Positions 17,720 through 27,352 of a DNA stretch of 64,000 nucleotides are shown one piece after another. Every line of letters begins with the position of its first letter. Within the stretch, counting starts at the first letter, position 1. Source of the stretch: Halomicrobium katesii DSM 19301 (GTDB taxonomy: Archaea; Halobacteriota; Halobacteria; Halobacteriales; Haloarculaceae); the NCBI RefSeq assembly GCF_000379085.1, contig NZ_KB905378.1, positions 653,075 to 717,074 on the forward strand, written 5' to 3'. The notes under the pieces are model-generated. The model was not told where the DNA came from. It worked only from the letters and a program-made list of their open reading frames with translations, and searched no databases. A program made the position numbers and the translations under genes.

Positions 17720-18553
17720 TCAGCGGGTGAGCTTCGCCTCGTGGTTCTCGTCGAGTTCGCGCAGTCGGTCGCCACACGAGCCACACTCCGCGGCGATCAC
17801 CTCGTGGAGCCCACAGCAGGACTCGACGGTGTCTGCCGTCGTCGTGATCTGGCCGCCACACGCGGGACAGTCGTCCCCCAGCGTCCGCAGTTCCTCGCGG
17901 ATGGTCGCGCGCTGTTCGACCGGCACGTCGGTCCAGCGGTCGGTCCACGCTGCCATCGCCGCGTCGGTCGCCACGTCCGCGAGCAGCGCGGCCTCGCTTG
18001 GCCACTTGCGAATCCGGTTGTCGATCTCGATGGCCGGGTAGTCGCGGTCCGTCGTCGCGACCGAATCGGGAGCGGCGTCGAACAGGGTCGCCAGCGTCGC
18101 CGGTTCCCGCAGCGAGTCGCGGTTAGCCTCGACGTGCTCGTCTCGCAGCGCCGCAAAGTCCTCGGTGAAGCGGTCGCTCCCGCCGTCGCGGGCGACGACG
18201 CCCTCGTCGGCGAGGAACCGTTCGGAGTCGACGGCGTTCTCGCGGTGCTGCTCGATCTTCTGGATCGTCTCCCACTCCTCGTCGTCCGCCTCGTGGTCGT
18301 CGAAGCGCGCACGGATCGGCTCGGGGAGGTACCGCTTGGTCAGCGTCGGGGTCCCGGGGACGAGATAGCCACGCAGGTAGATCGACAGCAGCGAGACGAC
18401 GAAGACGGCGACGCCGGCCGGTGGGACGACGACGCCGACGAGTGTGCTCGCTACGGCGGCGATGACGACGTTGACGGCGGTACAGGGGACACAGCGGTTC
18501 GGACCGGTGTACTCCGGCCGGCGAACGCGCTCGACCACAGAGAACTCTGTCAT
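17720..18553 (-). CDS. Membrane protein with C-terminal zinc-ribbon cluster, unknown function
   Basis: 277 residues. N-terminal cysteine pair (CVPC at about 21-24), one or two membrane segments (about 26-62, VNVVIAAVASTLVGVVVPPA and VAVFVVSLLSIYL), a helical charged middle, and a C-terminal Cys-rich domain (CPACGG, SCCGLHE, CGSCGD) likely binding zinc. I do not recognise the family. The TGA stop abuts a palindromic element. Confidence 0.75.
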   Translation of the reverse strand: MTEFSVVERVRRPEYTGPNRCVPCTAVNVVIAAVASTLVGVVVPPAGVAVFVVSLLSIYLRGYLVPGTPTLTKRYLPEPIRARFDDHEADDEEWETIQKIEQHRENAVDSERFLADEGVVARDGGSDRFTEDFAALRDEHVEANRDSLREPATLATLFDAAPDSVATTDRDYPAIEIDNRIRKWPSEAALLADVATDAAMAAWTDRWTDVPVEQRATIREELRTLGDDCPACGGQITTTADTVESCCGLHEVIAAECGSCGDRLRELDENHEAKLTR

Positions 18554-18593
18554 AGAGGGGGTTGGTGGTCAGCCGTCAAAACTGGTCGGGCTC

Positions 18594-19124
18594 TTACCGC
18601 ACGAGTCGGACGACACACTCGTCGGCGAGAGACCCCTCGTGACCGTCGACGTTGACGTGTGCGCCGAGGGCGTACTCGCCGGGGTCGGCCGGCTCCCACT
18701 CGCGCTCTGTCACCCGGAATCGTCCGCTCCACTCGCCGGCAAACTGCTTGCGTTCGCCCCGCTCGAAGTGGAGTTTGCCCTCCTCGTCGGGCGGGTCGTA
18801 CTGGTCGACGTGGGACGCTTCGGTGAGGCCCTCGACCGTCCAGGCCCACAGCACCGGGGACCGCGTCGTCAGCGTGATCGGGATCGGCAGCGCGTTTTTC
18901 ATCGTCACGCGAAAGGGGATGGCACTCCCGAGTTCGTACTCGGCCTGGGGCGTCTCGATCGACAGCGAGATCGCCCAGCGGCGGATCGCCCTGGGGACGA
19001 GCCACCGGCTCAACAGGCCGCTGTTGACCGAGCGAGCCGACTGTGGTCGGTACTCGTCGTCATCGTCGTCCGGAGTAAAGGGGTCCACGTCGTCTGGCGG
19101 CCCCCCGCCGAGCAGTCCGCGCAT
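18594..19124 (-). CDS. Conserved haloarchaeal beta-sandwich protein, unknown function
   Basis: 176 residues. Acidic linker (DDVDPFTPDDDDDE) followed by an Ig-like or arrestin-like beta domain (AEYELGSAIPFRVTMKNALP, GEWSGRFRVTE, DPGEYALGAHV) from about 50 to 175. No signal peptide or membrane segment. 40 bases downstream of it begins the opposite end of the preceding gene on the same strand, so co-transcription with 17720 is plausible. Confidence 0.7.
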   Translation of the reverse strand: MRGLLGGGPPDDVDPFTPDDDDDEYRPQSARSVNSGLLSRWLVPRAIRRWAISLSIETPQAEYELGSAIPFRVTMKNALPIPITLTTRSPVLWAWTVEGLTEASHVDQYDPPDEEGKLHFERGERKQFAGEWSGRFRVTEREWEPADPGEYALGAHVNVDGHEGSLADECVVRLVR

Positions 19125-19223
19125 CGACTGGACGGCGGGTCGGAACGAGCAAAAACCTTGGCGTCCCGGCCGCAGTCCAGTCGTGTCCGATCTCGACGAT
19201 CGCCGCGCGGGCGGCCAGCGAGG

Positions 19224-20558
19224 TCAGTCGCCAGCGAGCTCGCCGTCACGGAGGACGGCCGGTGGATCCGGGTAGTCGTCCTCGTACAGCAGACAGGCGA
19301 TCTGCTGGCCGTCGCCGGTGTGAGTCAACGGCGGGTCCCGTCGTTCACAGGGCGACTCGAAGGCCTCCGTCGCACGGCTGCGCGCGCCGTCCAGATCCGC
19401 CTGGGCCAGATCGTCGACCAGATCGGACAGCACCGACTCGACCTGGGGGTCCCCGACCTGCTCGGGGAGCCCGAACTCCTCGCGGACGAGGCGGTCCAGT
19501 TCGTCCCGGCCAGCGTCGTGAGGATCGGTGTCCTCGTCGGCCGGGATCGCCGTCAGAGACTTCAGAGAGTCGGTCCCGGAGAGCCTGATCTTCAGGTCCA
19601 TGACGGCACGCCACACGGACTGGTCGAGATCGTACTCGTCGGGCTGGATCACCCGCGGACACCGCGTGTGGAACCGACAGCCGCTCGGCGGGTCGATCGG
19701 CGACGGGACGCTGCCAGACAGCAGCGTCTGGTCTGCCTCCCACAGCGGGTCCGGTTCGGGAATCGCCGACAGCAGCGCTTCCGTGTAGGGGTGGTGTGGG
19801 GGGTTGAACACCGACTCGGTCGGCCCGACCTCGGCGACCTGGCCGAGGTACATCACCGCGATCCGATCCGAGATGTGTTCGACGACGCTGAGGTCGTGGG
19901 CGATGAAGACGTAGGAGAGCCCGAACTCCTCCTGGAGGTCTTCGAGCAGGTTCAGAATCTGGGCCTGGACGGACACGTCAAGCGCCGAGACGGGCTCGTC
20001 GCAGATGATGACCTCCGGATCGACCGCCAGCGCGCGCGCGATGCCGATCCGCTGGCGCTGCCCCCCGGAGAACTCGTGGGGGTACCGGTTGGCGTGGCTG
20101 GGGTTGAGCCCGACCGTCTCGAGGAGTTCGTAGATTCGCTCCATGCGAGCGTCGCCGCTGGCGATGTCGTGGATGTCCAGGGGCTCGCCGATGATGTCTC
20201 CGACGGTCAGGCGCGGGTTCAGGCTCGAAAACGGGTCCTGAAAGATGTACTGGAGGTCGGTACGCAGCGATCGCAGCTTCGAGTTCGAGACCTCGGTGAG
20301 GTCGATCTCCTGTTGGCCGTCGTGGTAGTACACCGACCCCTCGGTGGGCTCGACGAGCTGGAGCATCGAGCGGCCCAGCGTCGTCTTCCCGCAGCCACTC
20401 TCACCGACGACACCCAGCGTCTCGCCGGCTTCGAGTTCGAGATCGACGCCGTCGACGGCTCTGACCAGCTGTGGCTCGCCGAGCAGCCGGTCGACGAAGC
20501 CCTCGTCGCTCTCGTAGTACTTCGTGAGCCCCTCGGTTCGGAGGATCGTTCTACTCAC
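19224..20558 (-). CDS. dppF: Peptide/dipeptide ABC transporter ATP-binding protein DppF
   Basis: 444 residues. Walker [10 protein letters not shown], signature EFSGGQRQR, Walker B IICDEP, H-loop FIAHDLSV, and the oligopeptide-family C-terminal CRFHTRCP motif. It is about 110 residues longer than typical DppF because of an acidic insertion/tail between CRFHTRCP and the end. GTG at 20558 is chosen: GGTGATC, complementary to the 16S 3' end, lies just upstream; an in-frame GTG at 20567 is also possible. Overlaps dppD by 8 bases. Confidence 0.93.
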   Translation of the reverse strand: MSRTILRTEGLTKYYESDEGFVDRLLGEPQLVRAVDGVDLELEAGETLGVVGESGCGKTTLGRSMLQLVEPTEGSVYYHDGQQEIDLTEVSNSKLRSLRTDLQYIFQDPFSSLNPRLTVGDIIGEPLDIHDIASGDARMERIYELLETVGLNPSHANRYPHEFSGGQRQRIGIARALAVDPEVIICDEPVSALDVSVQAQILNLLEDLQEEFGLSYVFIAHDLSVVEHISDRIAVMYLGQVAEVGPTESVFNPPHHPYTEALLSAIPEPDPLWEADQTLLSGSVPSPIDPPSGCRFHTRCPRVIQPDEYDLDQSVWRAVMDLKIRLSGTDSLKSLTAIPADEDTDPHDAGRDELDRLVREEFGLPEQVGDPQVESVLSDLVDDLAQADLDGARSRATEAFESPCERRDPPLTHTGDGQQIACLLYEDDYPDPPAVLRDGELAGD

Positions 20559-21618
20559 GCTGATCACCCGGTGTGATCTGTGGGTCCTCGCCGTCGACTT
20601 CGACGGTGTAGTCCAGCCCGCCGGTCAGATCGCCCGTGTACTCCAGGCAGGCGGCGGCGTGTTCGCCCGGGTCGCCGCTGGCCTCGTGGCCGGTCTCGGG
20701 ATCGACGAGCACCGGGTCCTTGCGGGTGCAGGCCTCCTCCGCGTACGGACAGCGGGGGTGGAAGCTACAGCCCGTGGGAACGTCGACGAGGTCCGGCATC
20801 GTGCCGGGGATCGTCTGGAGGCGCTCTCGCGTGTCCCCGATCCGGGGAATCGAGCTCATCAGCCCGACCGAGTAGGGGTGTTTCGGGTCGTAGTACAGCT
20901 CCTCGACCGGTGCCTTCTCGACCGGCCGACCGCCGTACATCACCATCACGCGATCGCACACCTGTGCGATCACGCCGAGGTCGTGGGTGATCAGCTGGAT
21001 CGACGTGTCGAACTCGTCGGCGAGGTCCTCGAGCTGGTCGAGGATCTTCGCCTCGATGGTCACGTCCAGGGCGGTCGTGGGCTCGTCGGCGATCAACAGG
21101 TCGGGATCACAGGACAGCGCCATCGCGATCACCGCTCGCTGTTGCATCCCGCCGGAGAACTCGTGGGGATAGTCCGAGTAGCGCGCTTCCGCCTCGGGGA
21201 TCCCGACCTCGTCGAGGAGGCGAATCGTCCGTTCCTTTGCCTCCCGCTCGCCGTAGTCGAGGTGGTGTCTGATCACCTCGGAGATCTGTTCCCCGACGGT
21301 GTAGACGGGGTTGAGCGCGGTCTGGGCGTCCTGGAAGATCATGGCGATCTCGTTGCCGCGGATCGAGCGGACCCGCTCTTCGCTCATCTCAAGGAGGTCC
21401 TCGCCCTTGAACAGGATCTCGCCGCTCTCGATCTGGCCGGGGTCCTCGATCAGTCGCATCAGCGACATCGCGGTGACGCTCTTGCCGGCACCGCTCTCGC
21501 CGACGACGCCGAACTTCTCGCCGCGTTCGATCGTGTACGAGAGGTCGTCGACGGCCCTGACGACCCCCTCTTCCGTGTAGAAGTTCACGGTGAGGTCGTT
21601 GATCTCGACGAGGGCCAT
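20551..21618 (-). CDS. dppD: Peptide/dipeptide ABC transporter ATP-binding protein DppD
   Basis: 355 residues. Walker A GESGAGKS at 40-47, Q-loop [11 protein letters not shown], signature EFSGGMQQR, Walker B LLIADEP, H-loop LITHDLG, and C-terminal [13 protein letters not shown] (the solute-specific extension that carries an Fe-S cluster in some homologues). Forms the heterodimeric ATPase with DppF. Its ATG shares one base with the dppC stop (TGATG). Confidence 0.96.
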   Translation of the reverse strand: MALVEINDLTVNFYTEEGVVRAVDDLSYTIERGEKFGVVGESGAGKSVTAMSLMRLIEDPGQIESGEILFKGEDLLEMSEERVRSIRGNEIAMIFQDAQTALNPVYTVGEQISEVIRHHLDYGEREAKERTIRLLDEVGIPEAEARYSDYPHEFSGGMQQRAVIAMALSCDPDLLIADEPTTALDVTIEAKILDQLEDLADEFDTSIQLITHDLGVIAQVCDRVMVMYGGRPVEKAPVEELYYDPKHPYSVGLMSSIPRIGDTRERLQTIPGTMPDLVDVPTGCSFHPRCPYAEEACTRKDPVLVDPETGHEASGDPGEHAAACLEYTGDLTGGLDYTVEVDGEDPQITPGDQRE

Positions 21619-22661
21619 CAGTTACCGCCTCCCTGTTCGACGTCGACGTTGCTCTGGGCGTCCAGCGCGTCGTTGACGCCGTCACCGATCATGTTCATCG
21701 CCATCACGAAGATGAAGATGGCTCCACCGGGGAAGACGGTCGCCCACCACGGGATCGAACCACCCGGCCCCTGGATGAGCGTCTCGCGGGTCGCGTCCAG
21801 CATCGTCCCCCACTCAGGGGTACCCGGCGGGAAGCCCAGACCGAGGAAGCCAAGCGCCGCCACGCCGATGACGACGGTCCCGATCGACAGCGACGCCTGG
21901 ACGATCAGGGGCGCGATGGCGTTGGGAACGATGTGTCTGAAGATCACCGACCGGTCACGGGCACCGAGGGCCTGTGCGGCCGTGACGTACTGGTTTTGCT
22001 TGACCGAGAGTATCTCACCGCGTATCAGCCGTGCGTAGCCGGCCCAGCCGGGGAAGGCGAAGGCCGCGACCAGTTGCCAGTAGCCACCGCCCAGAATGGC
22101 GATGATCACCAGCGCCAACACGAGCGCCGGGAAGGCAAAGACCGTGTCGACGATCCGCATCATGACCTCGTCGACCCAGCCGCCGTAGTAGCCCGCGACG
22201 GCACCGTAGACGAGCCCGAAGCCGGCAGTGATGAACACGACGACGAAGCCGATCGAGATGCTCGCGCGACCGCCGACCATCACGCGCGAGAACATGTCTC
22301 GGCCCGAAGCGTCGGTTCCCATCGGATGTGTCAACGACGGCGGGTCGTACGCGCCGGCGTTCGAACCGGGTTCGAGAAAGAGACTCTTCTGGGGCTCGAA
22401 GGGTGCGAGCGAGATCGGCTGGACGGTGATGCCGGCGATCTCGACCGGCCGAGCGAACGTCGTCAACACCACCATGATCGCGACGACCGAGAGCCCGATC
22501 ATCGCCGTCCGGTTGCTCTTGAACTGCCGCCAGGCGCGGTGCCAGCGGCCCTCCGTTCCGCCACCCGTTCCACCCGCTGTCCAGTCGGACAGTGGCTCCC
22601 GTTCGGTCACCTGTTCCGTGTCGAAACCGCTGATCTGTATCCGTCCTCGTTGCGTAGACAT
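21618..22661 (-). CDS. dppC: Peptide/dipeptide ABC transporter permease DppC
   Basis: 347 residues. Cytoplasmic N-terminus of about 45 residues, first TM at about 52-72, then a large extracellular loop and five further TM segments. The permease EAA-type loop is visible as AAQALGARDRSVIFRHIVPN. ATG at 22661 sits two bases after the dppB stop, so the long upstream extension in this frame is spurious. Confidence 0.95.
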   Translation of the reverse strand: MSTQRGRIQISGFDTEQVTEREPLSDWTAGGTGGGTEGRWHRAWRQFKSNRTAMIGLSVVAIMVVLTTFARPVEIAGITVQPISLAPFEPQKSLFLEPGSNAGAYDPPSLTHPMGTDASGRDMFSRVMVGGRASISIGFVVVFITAGFGLVYGAVAGYYGGWVDEVMMRIVDTVFAFPALVLALVIIAILGGGYWQLVAAFAFPGWAGYARLIRGEILSVKQNQYVTAAQALGARDRSVIFRHIVPNAIAPLIVQASLSIGTVVIGVAALGFLGLGFPPGTPEWGTMLDATRETLIQGPGGSIPWWATVFPGGAIFIFVMAMNMIGDGVNDALDAQSNVDVEQGGGN

Positions 22662-22663
22662 AG

Positions 22664-23620
22664 TTAGTCGTATCTGATCCGTGGGTCCAGCATCGCGTAG
22701 ACGATGTCTGCGAGTAGGTTCGCGAGCACGAGTGCGACGCCGGTAAACAGCGTGATCGCCAGGATGAGATTGACCTCGCGGGAGGTGATCGCCTGGACGA
22801 ACTCTCGGCCCAGTCCGGGCCAGCTGAAGACGACCTCGACGACGACCGAGCCAGCGACGATGTTGGCGGTCAGGAACGCCGCGACCGTCGTCACCGAGAT
22901 CAGGGAGTTGCGCAGAACGTGCTTGAGGATCACCGTTCGCTCGGGCAGTCCTTTCGCCCGCGCGGCGGTGACGTACTCCTTGTTGAGCTCCTCGGCCATC
23001 GACGAGCGCATGATCCGCATCAGCGTCGAGGCGGAGGCGGTCCCGATCGTGATGCCGGGCATCACGAGGAACCACAGTGTGTCCAGACTCAACAGTCCCT
23101 TTCGCGGGGGCAAGACCGGCCAGATGTTGAACACCAGCGCACCGAACAGGATCAGCATCAGGCCGAGCCAGAAGTTCGGAATCGAGATGCCCGAGAGGGC
23201 GACGAAGCGACTCACGTGGTCGCCCAGGTCGTCCTTGTTGACGGCCGCGTAGATCCCCGTCGGGATAGCGATGACCAGTGCGAACACCCATCCGAACAGC
23301 CCGAGCACGATCGTTTCGGGCAGCCGGCTCATGATGACGTCGTTGACGCTGACACCCGAGCGGGTGATGACGGGACCGAGATCGCCTTGTAACACGTTCC
23401 CGATCCAGCGGAGATACTGCTCCCAGACCGGGAGGTCGTATCCGTATCGTTCGCGCAACGCCGCCTCTTCGGCCGGACCGACATCCGGGTTGAACGACAC
23501 CAGCACGTCGATCGGGTCGCCCGGCGTGAGATGTACCATGCCGAACGTGACGATCGAGACACCGAACAGTATCGGGATCGTCAGCAGTACTCGTTTGACG
23601 ATGAAACGTCGAAGGCCCAT
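22664..23620 (-). CDS. dppB: Peptide/dipeptide ABC transporter permease DppB
   Basis: 318 residues, six TM segments. Opens MGLRRFIVKRVLLTIPILFG as in the family; extracellular loop DLPVWEQYLRWIGNVLQGDLG and cytoplasmic EAA loop AARAKGLPERTVILKHVLRN are present. Twelve bases separate it from dppA upstream. Confidence 0.96.
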   Translation of the reverse strand: MGLRRFIVKRVLLTIPILFGVSIVTFGMVHLTPGDPIDVLVSFNPDVGPAEEAALRERYGYDLPVWEQYLRWIGNVLQGDLGPVITRSGVSVNDVIMSRLPETIVLGLFGWVFALVIAIPTGIYAAVNKDDLGDHVSRFVALSGISIPNFWLGLMLILFGALVFNIWPVLPPRKGLLSLDTLWFLVMPGITIGTASASTLMRIMRSSMAEELNKEYVTAARAKGLPERTVILKHVLRNSLISVTTVAAFLTANIVAGSVVVEVVFSWPGLGREFVQAITSREVNLILAITLFTGVALVLANLLADIVYAMLDPRIRYD

Positions 23621-23632
23621 ACGTTGTCCTCG

Positions 23633-25621
23633 TTATCTGCTGAGGTACGTAATCTGTTCGTCCTGTGGAGCGAACAGGCCGTATCCGATGATGTCCTGCG
23701 TGCTCGGATACGTGTTGAACCCGTTGACGACGGTGTCGTCAACGACACCGACGAGCGTGCTGTGCGTACCGTAGGAGTTGGCGCTGAGTTCGAGGACGCG
23801 TTCCCAGACCGCGTTGTACCGCTCCTGTCTGAGTTCGGGGTCCTGGGCCACGTCGACGCCGTACCGCGCGTCGCGCAACAGCGTACTCAGCTCGTCGTCG
23901 TCGATGTTCTGGAAGTTACAACACTGAGCGAAGTTGTCCTGTGAGTGGACGGACTTCGCGTAGCCGTGTGGGTTGAACCCGCCCGAGAGCCCGATGAAGG
24001 CGAACTTGCCGTCGTCGTAGTACTCCTCGCTGAGGAGTTGGCCGATGAAGTCGAGGAACTCGTAGGTCTCCAGAGTGGCCTCGAAGTACTCCGACCGATT
24101 GAGCGCTTCCTGGATCAGCTCGACGGTGCGGACGCGGTCGTCGTTGTCGGAGTTCGTCTCCAGCTGGACCTCGATCGGGGTCTCCCAGCCGTTGTCATCG
24201 ATTGCCTCTTCGACGAGTTCCGTCGCTCGCTCTTGGTCGTATTCGTTGTACTCGCGGCCGTCCTCGACGAGCTGCTCGTAGTCGTCGGTCCCCGTCCCGG
24301 CAGCGACCGGCGGCAGCGGCGTCCAGGCCGGATTTTCCCACCCGGAGAAGATGTTCTGGGCGATATTTTCACGCGGGATGAGGTGGTTGATCGCCTGTCG
24401 AACCCGCTTGTCGGTGAAGGGTTCGACCGTGACGGGGTGCTGGAGGAACGTGTAGCCGGCACCGTCGGTCGGGGCCGTCCGGAAGTCCTCGGAGTTCTGG
24501 TAGTCGTTAAGCGTGCTCGCGGTCAGCCCGTAGCTCATGTCGATCTCGCCTTCCTGGAGGGCAGCAGACCGTGAAGCGTCCTCCGAGACGAACGAGATGT
24601 CGACTTCGTCGACGACCGGGCCGTTCGGGAACTCCGAGGAGCCCTCGAACCAGTCTTTCATCTCGGTGTCGAACCAGTAGTCGTCGAAGGCGGTGAACAC
24701 GACGTACTCGCCTTCCTGGAACTCGTCGAGTTCGAACATCCCGGTCCCCATCGGCGTGTTCCCCTGTCGGGGGTCCATCGCCTCGGGCGGGAGCGTCGCC
24801 GACTCGGAGGGGTAGATCGGTGCGGCCGCGAGTTCGAGCACCGCGGCGGCGTCAGGTTCCTGGACGTAGAGGTGGACGGTGTAGTCGCCGTCGGCCTGGA
24901 TGTCCAGCATCGAGTCGTAGTACTGGCCCGACAGCGTCGAGTTCCGGATGCGCTCGTAGGACTCGACGACGTTGTCGGCGGTCATCTCGTTGCCGTTGTG
25001 GAACGTGACACCCTCGTGGAGGTCGAACCGGAAGTGCATCCCGTAGGTGCCATCCGCGGCGGCGTCGCCGGCCTCTTCGACGGTCAGAACGCGAGCGTCG
25101 TCACCGGACGCAGGATCGTTGTCCGGGTGTTCCAGGACGATCTGTGCGTCCGTGTCGATGACCATCGCGCCGTCTTCGGTCTCGGTGTAGGGGACGGAGG
25201 TCATGTAGTCCGCGTAGTCGGTGGGCGTGATATCCTGTACGTCGACCTGTTCGTAGGACTCGGCGAGCCACGGATAGATCTCGCCGCTCGCGTCAGTCTT
25301 GGTCAGCCCCTCGAAGATGAGGTTGTGGAGGATCGAAGCCGAAGCGGAGCTACTGTACGCGAAGTCGAACGTGTCCGGTCCCTCACCGATCGCGGCCTTG
25401 AACGTCCCGCCCTCTTCGATGTCGGCGGGATCGACCGTGACGCGGTCCTGAACGGGGTCGACGCCGCCGTCGCCGCCGTCGCCGCCGTCGCCACCGTCAC
25501 CACCACCGCCGAGCTGATCCGAACAGCCCGCAAGTGACATTGCGCTGAGGGCAGCTGCGCTTTGGAGGACCTTACGACGCGAAATACCGGGCAAATTATC
25601 GTCCAAATTTAATTTCGACAT
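23633..25621 (-). CDS. dppA: Peptide/nickel-type ABC transporter substrate-binding lipoprotein DppA
   Basis: 662 residues. Tat lipoprotein signal (ISRRKVLQ at 13-20) and lipobox SLAGC with Cys33; a GGDGGDGG low-complexity linker follows. The rest is a cluster C (SBP family 5) solute-binding protein: AESYEQVDV, LHEGVTFHNGNEMTADNVV, and DKRVRQAINHLIP. Larger than bacterial DppA (about 535) because of acidic insertions. First gene of the dppABCDF operon; TTTATAGTATATAT on the minus strand near 25700 is a strong promoter with about 70 bases of leader. Confidence 0.94.
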   Translation of the reverse strand: MSKLNLDDNLPGISRRKVLQSAAALSAMSLAGCSDQLGGGGDGGDGGDGGDGGVDPVQDRVTVDPADIEEGGTFKAAIGEGPDTFDFAYSSSASASILHNLIFEGLTKTDASGEIYPWLAESYEQVDVQDITPTDYADYMTSVPYTETEDGAMVIDTDAQIVLEHPDNDPASGDDARVLTVEEAGDAAADGTYGMHFRFDLHEGVTFHNGNEMTADNVVESYERIRNSTLSGQYYDSMLDIQADGDYTVHLYVQEPDAAAVLELAAAPIYPSESATLPPEAMDPRQGNTPMGTGMFELDEFQEGEYVVFTAFDDYWFDTEMKDWFEGSSEFPNGPVVDEVDISFVSEDASRSAALQEGEIDMSYGLTASTLNDYQNSEDFRTAPTDGAGYTFLQHPVTVEPFTDKRVRQAINHLIPRENIAQNIFSGWENPAWTPLPPVAAGTGTDDYEQLVEDGREYNEYDQERATELVEEAIDDNGWETPIEVQLETNSDNDDRVRTVELIQEALNRSEYFEATLETYEFLDFIGQLLSEEYYDDGKFAFIGLSGGFNPHGYAKSVHSQDNFAQCCNFQNIDDDELSTLLRDARYGVDVAQDPELRQERYNAVWERVLELSANSYGTHSTLVGVVDDTVVNGFNTYPSTQDIIGYGLFAPQDEQITYLSR

Positions 25622-26035
25622 GTCTGAATCACCAGTGAAAGCCTACCCCACCATCACAGTGGTCATCAAAAAGGGTTGTGGCGTTGTCCCACGCATCAGA
25701 GATATATACTATAAATAATCCTATTTAGTTGTGTAATAATCATACATGAGGCAAGTATACTTGCGCCGGCGGTGGTTAACGCTGGTCAATACCCCAGTTC
25801 GTAAACAACAATATTGTGGTTTGTCGGAAACTCAATCATATCGAGGCAGGCGCGAGCTGTCGGCCGCTCGCGTCGAATGAATCCATCGCAGCCGTCGGCC
25901 GATAGCCGCATATTCCGGCCGCCGAGGATTAGCGTCCGTTATGAAATGACGAGTTGCAGTTAACACTTCGAGACGGCATCCGACGGTCGACGAGAGACCA
26001 GAAGGATATTTGTAACGGCGTGCCTAGGACCGCCG
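25622..26035. promoter_or_regulatory. Divergent promoter region between dppA and the DyP-like gene
   Basis: 414 bases, unusually A/T-rich for this genome from 25700 to 25850. Minus-strand TTTATAGTATATAT near 25700 is the likely dppA TATA element. For the plus-strand gene, AGGATATTTGTAAC at about 26003 lies 30 bases before the ATG. No ORF in between looks coding. Confidence 0.55.
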
Positions 26036-27298
26036 ATGCAACCCACCCAGCGCGGTGTCTCACGGCGCGAGTTCGTCAAGGCGGCCGTGGCTATCGGCGG
26101 GTCGGCCGCGCTGTCGGCCTGTCTCGAACGAGAGTCTCCGGACCTGGCGACCGGAGATCCCTCGTCCGTCCCCGACCGCCAGCACGCCTGGAACGAGGCG
26201 TTGCCACGAGACGACCACGGAAACGTCCGAATCCCCCGTCACCACGCCCTCTTGCTCGTCGAGTACAGTGAGACCGGCGTTCCCGACGACGACGCGCGCG
26301 AGGCCGTCGAAGCGGCGTTCCGCTCGCTCGAACGAGCCTACCCGTGGAGCAACGAGGGACTGCTCTTTACCGCGGGCTATGCCCCCGCGTACTTCGACCG
26401 ATACGACGCCGACCTCGACGGCGTTGCGCTGCCAGCGCCAGCGGCACTGGCCCCGTTCGAAGACCCGGAGCTGGACGAACCAGACGCGATGATACACCTC
26501 GCCAGCGACTACGGCAGCGTCGTCTTGGGGGCCGAACAGGCCCTGATGGGCGAACGGGCGACGCTCAACGGCGTCGACGTGTCCGGCTTCGGCGAGGTCT
26601 TCGACCGCGTGGACAAGCGGACCGGGTTCGTCGGCGACGGCCTCCCCGCGGAGAACCAAGACGTGGACGGGATTCCGGACGACGAGCCCGTCGACGAGGA
26701 CGCACCGCTGTTCATGGGCTTCGAGTCCGGCTTCGAGAAGAATCAGGCCAGCGAGGACGGCGTCGCGATCGAGAGCGGCCCCTTCGCCGGTGGGACGACC
26801 CAGCACCTCTCGAAGATCCGGCTCCATCTGGACCAGTGGTACGATCAGGACAGTCGCTCCCAGCGTGTCGCGAAGATGTTCTGCCCGGCCCACGCGGAGG
26901 ACGATCGCGTCGAGGGCGTCGGCGAGAACCTCGGCGACGACAATCAGGTCGGCGACTGCGTCGACGACATCGAGGCCGACGCCGGCAGCCACGGAATCGT
27001 CGGTCACGCCCAGAAGAGCGCCCGCGCACGCGACGAGAACGACACGCCGGTCCTGTTGCGCCGGGACTTCGACTCGACCGACGACGGCGCGGCCGGCGTC
27101 CACTTCCTCTCGCTGCAGTCGTCGGTCGCGGACTTCGTCGCGACGCGAGCGGCGATGAACGGCAGCGACGTGAGCGAGGGGTCGAGCGTCGGGACCCGAC
27201 TCAACAACGGGATCCTCCAGTACATGACCGTCCAGCGGCGGGGCAACTACCTCGTCCCGCCGCGCTCGTCGCGTGCGCTGCCACGGCCCAGCCCGTAG
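26036..27298 (+). CDS. Tat-exported DyP-type-peroxidase-like lipoprotein
   Basis: 420 residues. Twin-arginine signal with RR at 10-11 and lipobox LSAC at Cys29. The body resembles dye-decolorising peroxidases (EfeB branch): FVGDGLPAEN near 200-210 in place of the GxxDG loop, a late His (GIVGHAQKSARARD) at the position of the haem ligand, and LLRRDFDSTDDGAAGVHFLS, equivalent to the RRGY...GLLF block. Haem binding is inferred. It is followed by a P19/Tp34-like lipoprotein, recalling bacterial iron-uptake sets. Confidence 0.75.
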   Translation: MQPTQRGVSRREFVKAAVAIGGSAALSACLERESPDLATGDPSSVPDRQHAWNEALPRDDHGNVRIPRHHALLLVEYSETGVPDDDAREAVEAAFRSLERAYPWSNEGLLFTAGYAPAYFDRYDADLDGVALPAPAALAPFEDPELDEPDAMIHLASDYGSVVLGAEQALMGERATLNGVDVSGFGEVFDRVDKRTGFVGDGLPAENQDVDGIPDDEPVDEDAPLFMGFESGFEKNQASEDGVAIESGPFAGGTTQHLSKIRLHLDQWYDQDSRSQRVAKMFCPAHAEDDRVEGVGENLGDDNQVGDCVDDIEADAGSHGIVGHAQKSARARDENDTPVLLRRDFDSTDDGAAGVHFLSLQSSVADFVATRAAMNGSDVSEGSSVGTRLNNGILQYMTVQRRGNYLVPPRSSRALPRPSP

Positions 27299-27352
27299 CG
27301 TCTTCGACGGTCAGACCACATCGCTATAGAGGGACCAGTGCCAAGCGCCGGT

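Noticed and set aside
18444-20576. 710-codon plus-strand ORF opposite dppF
   Set aside because: Antisense shadow of the ABC ATPase; Val/Arg-rich without domain.
25954-26271. Plus-strand ORF in another frame overlapping the DyP-like gene
   Set aside because: Arg/Pro-rich composition typical of a shifted GC-rich frame; the overlapping frame has a Tat signal and conserved motifs.
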